Source: Gammaproteobacteria bacterium
GTDB lineage: Bacteria > Pseudomonadota > Gammaproteobacteria > Coxiellales > Coxiellaceae
Reading direction: 5' to 3'
Assembly: GCA_026399315.1 (NCBI GenBank)
Contig: JAPLRF010000036.1
Location: 65,742-129,741 of the forward strand
DNA length: 64,000 nt
Shown: positions 22,601-32,390 of the stretch, piece after piece
Numbering within the stretch: the stretch's first letter is position 1
How the letters are laid out: each line of letters starts with the position of its first letter
Notes under the pieces: generated by a model
Told to the model about the DNA's origin: nothing
What the model saw: the letters and a program-made list of their open reading frames with translations, nothing else
The model's database searches: none
Translations under genes and position numbers: made by a program

Positions 22601-24081
22601 AAATTAAAAAAAACGCAATTTCAAATTATATTAAACAAATATATGTGATTTTTATTGGAATTTTGATTTTGCCTTTTTATATGAATTATTTGGGCCCAGC
22701 AGCATTTGGCTTAATTGGCTTTTTTGCTGCCGTTCAATCTTGCTTGCGCTTACTGGACATGGGATTTACCCCTGCATTATCTAGAGAAGTGGCTTTTGTT
22801 CATGGTAGCGCACAAAATTATTTTGAATTGAAGCAATTATTGCGCTCATTAGAAATTATATTTTTGATGCTAGCAACCTCTGTTTCTTTTTTAATCTGTT
22901 TTTTTTCTAATTATATTGCAGGACATTGGTTTAAATCAGAAGAATTGCCATTAATAGATATCGCTCATTCTATTATGTTAATGGGCGTTATTTTTGGTGT
23001 TCGTTGGTTAAATGATTTATATGTGGCTGGATTGCTGGGTTTTGAAAAACAGGTTCAACTTAATGTAATTAATATTATCACAGTAACTTTGCAGTATAGT
23101 GGTGCTCTTATCCTGTTAAAATATGTTAGTCATAATGTCGTTTATTATTTTAACTTTTTAGCTATTATTGCAATAATACAGCTACTTACTAATGCAGTAT
23201 TATTTTATAGAGTCTTTCCTAAGACAGATTTTCTTGGTTTGTGCATTTCAGTTGATCAGATAAAAAAAGTGCTGCCCCTTGCGCTTGGTTCCGCATATTC
23301 ATCGATTGTGTGGGTGCTAGCAACACAGAGCGATAAACTCGTTTTTTCGCATATTTTATCTTTGACACAATATGGTTATTTTTCATTGGTTATTATTATT
23401 GCCGCTGGGGTTGGGCAATTTTCAGCGCCTATTGTGCAGGCAGTTTTGCCGAGGTTAATTTACTATTTTTCGCGGCATGAGTATCAAAACATGTTGAATT
23501 TATATTGCAAATCAACAAATTATATTTGCATCATAATTTTTTCTATTGCAGGTTGTGTGGTAGTATTTTCTAAGCCCTTGTTGTATGCATGGTCTGGTAA
23601 CATGCAGGCAGCTGATTTTGGCGCACCTATTTTAGTTTGGTATGTATTGGCAAGCGGGATATTGGCTGTTGCAGGCTTGCAATATTCCTTGCAAGTGGCT
23701 AATGGTTCGCTGCGCCTGCATGCCTATTATAATACAATTGCTGTATGTATTAAAACACCCTTAATTATATTTGTTGCTCTTCGATATGGCGTTTACGCAA
23801 CAGCAATCACTTGGTTTTTTTTAATGCTAATTAGCTTTTTGGTTTGGGTGCCAATTGTTCATCAGCGTTATGCAAAAGGGATGCATTTTCGATGGATAAA
23901 AAATGTCATTTTGATATTTTTAACAGCGCTATTCATTTTTTATATGCTTAACTATATCTCATTAAGTTTTTATGATAATCGCGCCAATGATTTTTTAAAG
24001 TTGTGTGCTGTCGGCCTGGTTTCGCTTTGTTTTTTAATAGCTGCTGTAAAGATAGAAACAAAATTAAAATGGATTTTGTGA
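22597..24081 (+). CDS. wzx: Polysaccharide flippase (Wzx-like)
   Basis: Multi-pass protein starting NAISNYIKQIYVIFIGILILPFYMNYLGPAAFGLIGFFAAVQSCLRLLDMGFTPALSREVA. Confidence 0.85.
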   Translation: MKIKKNAISNYIKQIYVIFIGILILPFYMNYLGPAAFGLIGFFAAVQSCLRLLDMGFTPALSREVAFVHGSAQNYFELKQLLRSLEIIFLMLATSVSFLICFFSNYIAGHWFKSEELPLIDIAHSIMLMGVIFGVRWLNDLYVAGLLGFEKQVQLNVINIITVTLQYSGALILLKYVSHNVVYYFNFLAIIAIIQLLTNAVLFYRVFPKTDFLGLCISVDQIKKVLPLALGSAYSSIVWVLATQSDKLVFSHILSLTQYGYFSLVIIIAAGVGQFSAPIVQAVLPRLIYYFSRHEYQNMLNLYCKSTNYICIIIFSIAGCVVVFSKPLLYAWSGNMQAADFGAPILVWYVLASGILAVAGLQYSLQVANGSLRLHAYYNTIAVCIKTPLIIFVALRYGVYATAITWFFLMLISFLVWVPIVHQRYAKGMHFRWIKNVILIFLTALFIFYMLNYISLSFYDNRANDFLKLCAVGLVSLCFLIAAVKIETKLKWIL

Positions 24082-24082
24082 A

Positions 24083-25009
24083 ATGCCAAAAGTATCTGTG
24101 TGTGTGATGACGTATAATCAAGAAAATTATATTTATGATTGCTTGATGAGTATTGTTACCCAAAAAACTGATTTTCTATTTGAGGTGCTGGTGGCTGATG
24201 ATGGATCTACAGACGAAACAAAAGATATTATATTAAATCTTGCTTCAAAATATTCTGTTATAAAGCTTTTTTTCAGAAAAGAAAATATTGGACCAAGTAA
24301 AAATTTTATTGATATACACAATCAGGCTACCTTGAGAAGCCCTTACGTTTGTCATTGTGACGGAGACGATAAGTGGTTGCCTGAAAAATTACAAAAACAG
24401 GTTGATTTTTTAGAAAACAATCTAGATTTTTCGGCTGTTTGGACCAATGTTAGTTATATTCAAGATGAGATAAATGATACATCCATTAATAAGTACACAG
24501 ATATTAATAGTACACTTGATGGTGTGATAGATTTGGGGTTTTCGATACGGTTTTGCTTTACGCCAATACATTCTTCTATTATGTATCGTTCTAGCGTTAG
24601 AAAAACAAGAAGTATAGATCATTATGTTATTGATTTATTTTATACGCAGGAATTTTTATCTCACGGAAAAGGTAAAATTTTACATCATGTATTGACCCAA
24701 TATAGGTTATCTTCTATAAATTCAATTTCAAAAAAAAACAAAATCCTTCATTATAAATTGCAAGTTTATTATGCCAAAGAATGGTTTCGGAAGGATTCCC
24801 GCCGTTGGAGAAACGATGTTTTCTTCTGTGCACTTTATCGTACTTATAATTATGCAAGGCATAAAAATCCAATTGCTTTTTATTGGGCAAAGGTGCTTTT
24901 TGCGACTTTTTCTTTCGGTGGGCTTCTGTATTTTCAGAAAGCAAGAAGCCAGGTTAATAAAATATGCCGAATGAATATGCAAAACGCTAATACTGAGACT
25001 CAATTTTGA
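24083..25009 (+). CDS. Family 2 glycosyltransferase
   Basis: VSVCVMTYNQENYIYDCLMSIVTQKTDFLFEVLVADDGSTDET; CHCDGDDKWLPEKLQKQVDFL. Confidence 0.9.
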   Translation: MPKVSVCVMTYNQENYIYDCLMSIVTQKTDFLFEVLVADDGSTDETKDIILNLASKYSVIKLFFRKENIGPSKNFIDIHNQATLRSPYVCHCDGDDKWLPEKLQKQVDFLENNLDFSAVWTNVSYIQDEINDTSINKYTDINSTLDGVIDLGFSIRFCFTPIHSSIMYRSSVRKTRSIDHYVIDLFYTQEFLSHGKGKILHHVLTQYRLSSINSISKKNKILHYKLQVYYAKEWFRKDSRRWRNDVFFCALYRTYNYARHKNPIAFYWAKVLFATFSFGGLLYFQKARSQVNKICRMNMQNANTETQF

Positions 25010-26118
25010 ATAATATAAATCATGAAAAGAAAAAAATTGCTTTTGTAATTCAAAATCTTGAAAAAGGTGGCGCAGAACGCGTTGTTGTTCGTCTGGCAAA
25101 TCACATGGCAGATCAATTGTGTTTGGATGTTACGATCATTGTTTTTGACAAGGCTGAAAAGGCTGAGTGGTATGTCCCTTCAGAAGCGGTTTTTATTCAT
25201 GACTTAGAAATTAACGCTAAATATTATCTGACATCATTGTATAAAAAGATGTTTCTCTTTTTAAAACAAATTAGAGAATTGAAGCGTTATTTTCAAAAAG
25301 AAAAATTTGATCGTATTTTCTCTTTTATGGAAAGCGCAAACATGCCTGCTATTTTAACTGGATTTCCAGTTGTTGTTTCGTCTCGTTCCTCATTGAATCG
25401 CTGCGGCGGAAAATTTTACAGCAAATTGTTTTTTTTGTACAATAGACATAATGTCGAACGTGTTATTGCCTTAACATCTGCAATGAAAGAGGCATTTTCA
25501 AAACGTAAAATTTATAATACGACTGTCATTCGAAATCCGGTCGATGAAAAAGAACGGAATTATTCCTGTGAGAATGCTGTTCACTTCAATAAAAACCAAC
25601 CTTATTTCCTTGCTGTTGGTCGCCTACATTCTGTAAAAAATTTTGAATTCCTCATAAAATCATTCTCGCACGCAAATTGTTCTAAAAAATTTTCTTTGCT
25701 AATAGTGGGTGACGGAGAACAACGTTTATTTTTAGAAAAATTAATTGAGCAATTACAATTAGCCGAAAGTGTCAAATTGCTGGGTATTTGTTGTGATGTT
25801 GAACTACATTGCTTGTATACCAATGCATATGCAACTGTCCTGAGCTCAATTAGCGAGGGCTTTCCAAATGTATTGATTGAATCATTATCAAAAGGAACTC
25901 CGGTCATTGCCACAGATTGTCCAGATGGGCCAAGCGAAATTGTTCAGCCTGGAAAAAATGGTTTTTTAGTACCTGTTAATGATGCTTCTTTATTCTGTGA
26001 TACCTTGGATTTATTGGCAAGTGATAATTCTTTACGAGAAAAACTAGCGGCTTACGCGCAAGAATCTGTCGTGCACTTATCAATTGATAAAATCGCAAAA
26101 CAGTGGCTATCTGTGTAA
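25006..26118 (+). CDS. Family 4 glycosyltransferase, paralog 1
   Basis: KKIAFVIQNLEKGGAERVVVRLANHMAD; SSISEGFPNVLIESLSKGTPVIATDCPDGPSEIV; TTG start overlapping the previous stop. Confidence 0.9.
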   Translation: MNNINHEKKKIAFVIQNLEKGGAERVVVRLANHMADQLCLDVTIIVFDKAEKAEWYVPSEAVFIHDLEINAKYYLTSLYKKMFLFLKQIRELKRYFQKEKFDRIFSFMESANMPAILTGFPVVVSSRSSLNRCGGKFYSKLFFLYNRHNVERVIALTSAMKEAFSKRKIYNTTVIRNPVDEKERNYSCENAVHFNKNQPYFLAVGRLHSVKNFEFLIKSFSHANCSKKFSLLIVGDGEQRLFLEKLIEQLQLAESVKLLGICCDVELHCLYTNAYATVLSSISEGFPNVLIESLSKGTPVIATDCPDGPSEIVQPGKNGFLVPVNDASLFCDTLDLLASDNSLREKLAAYAQESVVHLSIDKIAKQWLSV

Positions 26119-26121
26119 GTA

Positions 26122-27240
26122 TTGATAAAAAAGGGATGTATTTCGATGACTGCTAAAAAGAAAATCGCTTTTGTACTTGTTAGCTTAACAATAGGCGGTG
26201 CTGAACGCGTCGTTGTCAATTTAGCAAATTACATGGCAGACATTTTAAAGCTGGATGTGACAATCATTGTTTTTTGCCTGTCTGAGAAATCATATATTAT
26301 TTCTTCCAATGTTCGTGTGCATAATTTTAATACTCGACCTTACCCGTATCGTTTATATGAAAAGCCATTTGTTTTATTTAAAAGAATAAGGCTTTTACGA
26401 CGTTTTTTTCAGAAAGAAAAATTTGATCAAATTTTTTCTTTCTTAGATACGGTAAATTTTTCGGTTATTTTAACCGGTTTTCCAGCTGTTATTTCCTCGC
26501 GTGCTTCGTTAAACTTTAGCGAAAAACTTTACGAAAGATTTTATTTTTTATACAATCGAAAAAATGTTAAGCGCATTGTGGCATTATCGAATGAAATGAA
26601 AAAAGATTTTGCAAATCGATATATTCACAACGTGGATGTTATTCCCAATCCATTTGTTCCGTCGCATTTAATAGAGTCAGATGCGCTAAAGAATAGTATC
26701 AATAAGAAAGTCGAAAAACCCTATTTTCTAGGTGTTGGTCGACTGGTCCTTGATAAAAATTTTCCCATCTTAATTGAAGCGTTTTCAAAAACGAAATGTT
26801 CTGAAAATATGCTTTTACTTCTTGCTGGTGAGGGCAATCAAAGATTGCAATTGCAGGTATTAATTGAAAAGTTAAATTTTCAGAATCGCGTGAAATTACT
26901 GGGTATACAAGATGAGTCAGAATTGGATTGGCTATATAGAAATGCACATGCCACGGTGATGAGTTCAATAACGGAGGGTTTTCCCAATGTGTTGGTTGAA
27001 TCCTTGTCAAAAGGCACGCCTGTTATTTCAACGGATTGTCCTGAGGGCCCAAGACAAATTGTGCGCGATAAAAAAAATGGTTTTCTAGTACCTGTTAATG
27101 ATATCTTTGCAATGCGAGATACTTTGGACCTATTAGTGGCTGATAAGCAGTTGCGTCAAAAATTAGCTGATTATGCTTGTGAATCCGTTGCACATTTAGC
27201 CATTGATAAAATTGCCGATCAATGGCTTAATTTACCATAA
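26122..27240 (+). CDS. Family 4 glycosyltransferase, paralog 2
   Basis: KKIAFVLVSLTIGGAERVVVNLANYMAD; SSITEGFPNVLVESLSKGTPVISTDCPEGPRQIV. Confidence 0.9.
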   Translation: MIKKGCISMTAKKKIAFVLVSLTIGGAERVVVNLANYMADILKLDVTIIVFCLSEKSYIISSNVRVHNFNTRPYPYRLYEKPFVLFKRIRLLRRFFQKEKFDQIFSFLDTVNFSVILTGFPAVISSRASLNFSEKLYERFYFLYNRKNVKRIVALSNEMKKDFANRYIHNVDVIPNPFVPSHLIESDALKNSINKKVEKPYFLGVGRLVLDKNFPILIEAFSKTKCSENMLLLLAGEGNQRLQLQVLIEKLNFQNRVKLLGIQDESELDWLYRNAHATVMSSITEGFPNVLVESLSKGTPVISTDCPEGPRQIVRDKKNGFLVPVNDIFAMRDTLDLLVADKQLRQKLADYACESVAHLAIDKIADQWLNLP

Positions 27241-27249
27241 AGAAACGTC

Positions 27250-28371
27250 ATGATGAAGTGGTCCAGTAGGAATATGGATATTACTAAGAAGAAAAAAATC
27301 GCCTTTGTTATCTCGAGTCTTGCTAAAGGCGGTGCTGAACGAATGGTTGCGCGTTTGGCGAATCACATGGCTGATCAGTTATCACTTGATATCACAGTGA
27401 TTATTTTTTTTTCGAACTCAGAGTGTTATACGCTATCGCCTGCTGTCCAATTATATAATTTTGATATGAAACCGCCACCTTATTACTTACTTGAAAAACC
27501 TTTTGTTTTGTTAAAAAGAACAATGTGTTTGAGGCATCTTTTTCAAAGTGAAAAGTTCGATCAAATTTTTTCTTTTATGGACCCTGTCAATCTATCGGTT
27601 ATATTAACTGGTTTTCCTGTAGTGATATCCACTCATGTTTCTTTGAAATATGTAAAAACCTACTCCAGTTTCTTTTTTTTATACAAAAGAAAAAATGTAA
27701 AAAAAGTAATTGCATTAACAAATACAATGAAAAATGATTTTAAAAAATTTAATATTTATAACACTCGTATTATTCCAAATTCATTTGGAGAATTTAATAA
27801 AACAAAATTTGATGCTATCCCTAGCGCAATCTTGGAAAATTTCAAAAAGCAGTATTTTTTAGCTGTGGGGCGTTATAATTCACAAAAAAACTTTTCGCTA
27901 TTGATAGAGGCATTTTCTAAAGCAAAATGTAGCAAAGATTATGTATTATTAATTGCAGGTGATGGTCCAGAACGTTTATTGCTAACAAAATTGATTGAGC
28001 AGTCGGAGCTTCAAGAAAACATAAAGTTGATTGGGACTCAAGATGATATTGAATTGGAGTGGTTATATAGAAATGCGCGTGCAACCGTAATGAGTTCAAA
28101 CTTTGAAGGCTTTGGGAATGTGTTGATTGAATCCCTGTCAAAGGGAACCCCTGTTATTTCAACAGATTGTTCTGATGGGCCGAGTGATATTGTTATTAAT
28201 GGTAGGAATGGTTTTTTGGTGCCAGTTGGCGATATCCTTGCAATGCGCGATGCTTTGGATTTGTTGGCAGGTGATGAACAATTGCGTCAAAATTTGGCTG
28301 ATTATGCTTGTGAATCTGTTGCATATTTAACAATTGATAAAATTGCAAATCAATGGCTTAACCTAAAGTAA
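27250..28371 (+). CDS. Family 4 glycosyltransferase, paralog 3
   Basis: KKIAFVISSLAKGGAERMVARLANHMADQ; SSNFEGFGNVLIESLSKGTPVISTDCSDGPSDIV. Confidence 0.9.
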   Translation: MMKWSSRNMDITKKKKIAFVISSLAKGGAERMVARLANHMADQLSLDITVIIFFSNSECYTLSPAVQLYNFDMKPPPYYLLEKPFVLLKRTMCLRHLFQSEKFDQIFSFMDPVNLSVILTGFPVVISTHVSLKYVKTYSSFFFLYKRKNVKKVIALTNTMKNDFKKFNIYNTRIIPNSFGEFNKTKFDAIPSAILENFKKQYFLAVGRYNSQKNFSLLIEAFSKAKCSKDYVLLIAGDGPERLLLTKLIEQSELQENIKLIGTQDDIELEWLYRNARATVMSSNFEGFGNVLIESLSKGTPVISTDCSDGPSDIVINGRNGFLVPVGDILAMRDALDLLAGDEQLRQNLADYACESVAYLTIDKIANQWLNLK

Positions 28372-28384
28372 ACTATGGGCAATA

Positions 28385-29212
28385 ATGAAAAATATTGATT
28401 TAAAAACCGTTTACGATTTTGGTTTGGAGTGGAAGTCTTTTGATCAAAGTACTCTTTTAGATGCTGAAGCAGAATCTATTTTTTTATCGTATTTTAAAAT
28501 TTTTCCGCAGCATTTTTTAAACGATCAAAATACGGGAATGGACATTGGCTGCGGCAGTGGGAGATGGGCTAAAATAGTTGCACCTAAAGTTAAAAAATTG
28601 TATTGCCTTGATGCCAGTCATGATGCAATACAGGTAGCCAAAAAAAATTTAGCGGGCAGGGATAATATTGATTATATAAATGCATCGCTTGATGAAATGC
28701 CTGTTGATGATGACATTTTAGATTTTGCTTATTCATTGGGTGTTTTGCACCATGTACCGAATCCTTTACTAGGAATAAAATCTTGTGTCAAAAAGCTTAA
28801 ATCAGGCGCGCCACTGTTAATTTATGTTTATTATGCTTTAGATAATAAGCCGAATTGGTTTCGTGTTATTTGGAAGCTATCTAACCACGCAAGAAAATTT
28901 ATTTCAAAATTACCATTTCGTTTAAAATGGATGTGTTCTCAAATGATTGCTTTTTTTATTTACTATCCCTTTGCAAAAACCGCTCTTATAATGGAAAAAT
29001 TAAATATCGATGTTAGTCATTTTCCGCTCTCTGCTTACAGAAAATTGGGTTTTTATACAATGCGAACTGACGCACTTGATAGATTTGGAACGCAACTTGA
29101 GCATCGTTTTACTAAGGATGAGATTGTTCTGATGCTTAAAGAATCCGGACTGGAAAAAATTGAAGTAAGCCCTGATGCGCCTTATTGGTGTGCAATTGGT
29201 TATAAGAAATAA
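28385..29212 (+). CDS. Class I SAM-dependent methyltransferase
   Basis: GMDIGCGSGRWAKIVAPKVKKLYCLDASHDAIQVAKKNL; SLGVLHHVPNPLLGI. Confidence 0.88.
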   Translation: MKNIDLKTVYDFGLEWKSFDQSTLLDAEAESIFLSYFKIFPQHFLNDQNTGMDIGCGSGRWAKIVAPKVKKLYCLDASHDAIQVAKKNLAGRDNIDYINASLDEMPVDDDILDFAYSLGVLHHVPNPLLGIKSCVKKLKSGAPLLIYVYYALDNKPNWFRVIWKLSNHARKFISKLPFRLKWMCSQMIAFFIYYPFAKTALIMEKLNIDVSHFPLSAYRKLGFYTMRTDALDRFGTQLEHRFTKDEIVLMLKESGLEKIEVSPDAPYWCAIGYKK

Positions 29213-29233
29213 TCACCTAAGGAATTAACATCA

Positions 29234-31120
29234 ATGTGTGGTATTACAGGTATAGTAAGTTTTTCTGAAAATGTGCCAGATAAAAATTTAATTACCACTA
29301 TGACAAAAAAATTACACCACCGTGGACCAGATGATGAAGGTATATGGATCCATGATTCAATTGCATTTGGACATGCGCGCTTATCGATTCACGATTTAAG
29401 TCAGGCTGGTCGTCAACCTATGTTTTCTTTTAATAAGCAGTGGGTTATTGTTTTCAACGGTGAAATTTATAATTTTTTAGTATTAAAGGCCCAATTATTA
29501 AAAGAATACAATATTATTTTTGTGAGTCAAACAGACACAGAAGTATTGATTAATGCAATCGCCTTGTGGGGTATCCGTAAAACTTTACAGCACTGTATCG
29601 GCATGTTTGCTTTTGCTGCCTATTACCTGCCTGAAAAAAAACTTTATTTAGCCAGGGATCGTTTTGGTGAAAAACCGCTGTATTATGGATTGCAAAATAA
29701 TATCTTTGGATTCGCCTCTGAATTAAAAGCACTAAAACCATTAGCGTCATTAGGGTGGATGTTTGATGTCAATCGAGATGCACTAGCAACATACATGCAA
29801 TTTTCTTATGTGCCAACACCTTATTCAATTTATAAAAATATAAAAAAACTGGATGTCGCTACCTATTTAGAAATAGATGATAAGGGAAATCAACAATCAC
29901 AACTTTATTGGGATGCAAGCAGTTTTTTCAGTCAGTCTAAATTTACAGGAAACTATGAAGCAGCAGTTGATATATTGGAAGAGAAATTAAAAGACAGTTT
30001 GCGCCTCCAGATGGCATCTGATGTCCCGCTTGGTGCTTTTTTATCGGGCGGGGTAGATTCCTCTGCTATTGTTTCCATGATGCAGTCGCTTTCTTCTAAA
30101 AAAATAAGCACATTTAGCATTGGGTTTGACGAGAAAACTTTTAATGAAGCGCATCATGCAAAAGCAGTAGCAAACTATCTGGGTACAAACCATGCTGAGT
30201 TATATCTTTCACAAAAAGAGATGTTGAATATCATACCCAGTTTGGCCGCTATATATGATGAGCCTTTTGGAGATTCTTCTCAAATTCCAACTTATCTTGT
30301 CAGCAAAATGGCAAAATCTTCTGTTTCTGTGAGTTTGTCTGGCGATGCGGGTGATGAATTTTTCGGAGGATACAGCAGGTATTTTTTTGCAGAAAAAGTC
30401 AAAACAAAAATTCTTAATAATATATTTTCTCGTTATTGCTTTTTATACGCCCCATTTTTTTTGTTAAACCCATTTTCTTCTTTTTCAAATCTCCCTAGTA
30501 AGTTAATGAAAGTGCAAGCTATTGTATCGCACTCTAAAAATTCAGAATTTGAATTATATCGGTCAATTTGCATTTCGGGACTCAGGAAAAACTTTGTTAT
30601 TAAAGGTGTTCCTATTTCCATTTATAATGAAAAAATCTTAGTTGACCGCCTGTCTTCTTCCTACGAAGAATGGATGATGTATGTTGATTCACAAACCTAC
30701 CTGGTTGACGATATTTTAACAAAGGTGGATAGGGCATCAATGACTGTATCGCTTGAAACACGTGTCCCCTTTTTGGACCACCGAATTTATGAGTTTGCTA
30801 CAAGTTTACCCTTATCATATAAAATTAGGGACGGCGTTGGTAAACGCGTGTTGAGAGATGTTTTATATAAATACGTTCCTAGAAAATTAATTGATCGACC
30901 CAAAATGGGTTTTGGGATTCCGTTGCAAAAATGGTTATGTCAGGATTTGCGGCCTTGGGCTGAATCCTTGTTGGATTCGAAAAAAATGGCTGAAGAAGGT
31001 TATTTGAATGCGGATATAGTTCAACAATACTGGAAAGAACATATATCCGGGAGACGAGACCATAAAGTTATGTTGTGGAATATCTTGATGTTTCAAGCGT
31101 GGCTAAGTAATGAGAATTAA
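29234..31120 (+). CDS. asnB: Asparagine synthase (glutamine-hydrolysing)-like amidotransferase
   Basis: MCGITGIVSF N-terminal Cys; HHRGPDDEGIW; VPLGAFLSGGVDSSAIVSMM; ETRVPFLDHRIYEFA. Confidence 0.93.
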   Translation: MCGITGIVSFSENVPDKNLITTMTKKLHHRGPDDEGIWIHDSIAFGHARLSIHDLSQAGRQPMFSFNKQWVIVFNGEIYNFLVLKAQLLKEYNIIFVSQTDTEVLINAIALWGIRKTLQHCIGMFAFAAYYLPEKKLYLARDRFGEKPLYYGLQNNIFGFASELKALKPLASLGWMFDVNRDALATYMQFSYVPTPYSIYKNIKKLDVATYLEIDDKGNQQSQLYWDASSFFSQSKFTGNYEAAVDILEEKLKDSLRLQMASDVPLGAFLSGGVDSSAIVSMMQSLSSKKISTFSIGFDEKTFNEAHHAKAVANYLGTNHAELYLSQKEMLNIIPSLAAIYDEPFGDSSQIPTYLVSKMAKSSVSVSLSGDAGDEFFGGYSRYFFAEKVKTKILNNIFSRYCFLYAPFFLLNPFSSFSNLPSKLMKVQAIVSHSKNSEFELYRSICISGLRKNFVIKGVPISIYNEKILVDRLSSSYEEWMMYVDSQTYLVDDILTKVDRASMTVSLETRVPFLDHRIYEFATSLPLSYKIRDGVGKRVLRDVLYKYVPRKLIDRPKMGFGIPLQKWLCQDLRPWAESLLDSKKMAEEGYLNADIVQQYWKEHISGRRDHKVMLWNILMFQAWLSNEN

Positions 31121-31149
31121 AGTGGTTTTTTCATTAATCATAGTGATTG

Positions 31150-31170
31150 CTTAAAGTCTCGAGACTTAAG
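31150..31170. repeat. Short palindrome between asnB and the membrane-protein gene
   Basis: CTTA-A-AGTCTCGAGACT-TAAG, palindromic apart from one bulged A. Confidence 0.6.
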
Positions 31171-31207
31171 TTTGGGCATTAAAACTTTTTAAAAATGGTT
31201 TTTAACT

Positions 31208-32380
31208 ATGTATCTGTCGATATTATTTTACTTTTTAGCATTCATTGTTGCTTTATGTATTTTGCGTTTATACAGCTCCTATTTTATATCTCCCTTTATC
31301 GTGGTTTTTATGTCGATGTTAGGGCATGCTGTTGGAACCTACTTTTATTCCACGTTAGTTAGTGATTCCAAGGGAAAATATTTTCCTTATGCGACTCCTG
31401 TTTTCCATGGTTTTGGTACAGATTTTTCTTTAAATATTGTCTGGGTTGTTCGTCACTTTTTGACAGGTGATTCACTGCTGTCTACGTTTTATTTTTTTTC
31501 CGCCTTTGCGTTTTTAGGCAGTGTGTTATGGTATCTTCTTTACTTAAAGTGCGTTCAGAAATTGCGCATTCAAGGGAAAGCACTTTTGTGGCCCGCATTG
31601 GTTTTGATGTCATGGCCTACCGCACTTTTCTTTACCGCAGGAATCGGAAAGGATTCACTTTCCTATTTTTTTATACCGCTGGCCTTTTTGTCTTACCTTA
31701 ATATTGCCACTCATAAAAATAAGCTATGGAATTCCTGCCTTCTTTTTTTAAGTCTCTCTATGGTCATTATGATTCGACCCTATTTAGCGCTTATTTTTTC
31801 ATTGGGTTATTTCCTTTACCTTTTTCCAGGCTGGAAAAAAATCCGTTGGACTCACATATTATCAGCGATTTTAATGTTTATTGTTCTCAGTTACGTTGCA
31901 ATTTGGGTCTTTAGGACGCAAGGGAAACTCAGTGTGGTCAATATTGGCACCGTTGCTACAAGAGCGCAGGTAAATCAAATAAGCCAATCAACAGGTACGC
32001 ATTTTTATATGCCAGGCACAAATCCCCTCATTAGATTGTTATTGCTTCCTTATTCCTTTGTTATGAACCTATGTTTCCCTTTGTTTTACCTGGCTAGAAA
32101 TTTAGCAGGGTTTTTAGCGTCATTAGAAAACCTGGTGTTAGTTTATATTTTATTTTTTACGTATCGAAGAAGGGAAATAGTAAAGAAGCTTTTTGGTCAA
32201 TTCAGACAGCTTAAATTGTTATTTTGTTTTTTTCTTGTAGGGATGTTTTTTTTAGCTGCCATTAATACGAACCTCGGTTTGTCGGTCAGAGAAAGATGTA
32301 TGTATCTCCCCTGTTTTTTAGTTATTTATTGCATTCTATATGCCTATAAAAAGCGCGGTCAGAAAATCATAAAAAAATAG
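31208..32380 (+). CDS. Multi-pass membrane protein, candidate polysaccharide polymerase (Wzy-like)
   Basis: 390 aa, many TM segments, GIGKDSLSYFFIPLAFLSYL, position within the wzx-containing locus; no specific Wzy motif identified. Confidence 0.5.
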   Translation: MYLSILFYFLAFIVALCILRLYSSYFISPFIVVFMSMLGHAVGTYFYSTLVSDSKGKYFPYATPVFHGFGTDFSLNIVWVVRHFLTGDSLLSTFYFFSAFAFLGSVLWYLLYLKCVQKLRIQGKALLWPALVLMSWPTALFFTAGIGKDSLSYFFIPLAFLSYLNIATHKNKLWNSCLLFLSLSMVIMIRPYLALIFSLGYFLYLFPGWKKIRWTHILSAILMFIVLSYVAIWVFRTQGKLSVVNIGTVATRAQVNQISQSTGTHFYMPGTNPLIRLLLLPYSFVMNLCFPLFYLARNLAGFLASLENLVLVYILFFTYRRREIVKKLFGQFRQLKLLFCFFLVGMFFLAAINTNLGLSVRERCMYLPCFLVIYCILYAYKKRGQKIIKK

Positions 32381-32390
32381 GCATTGAATA

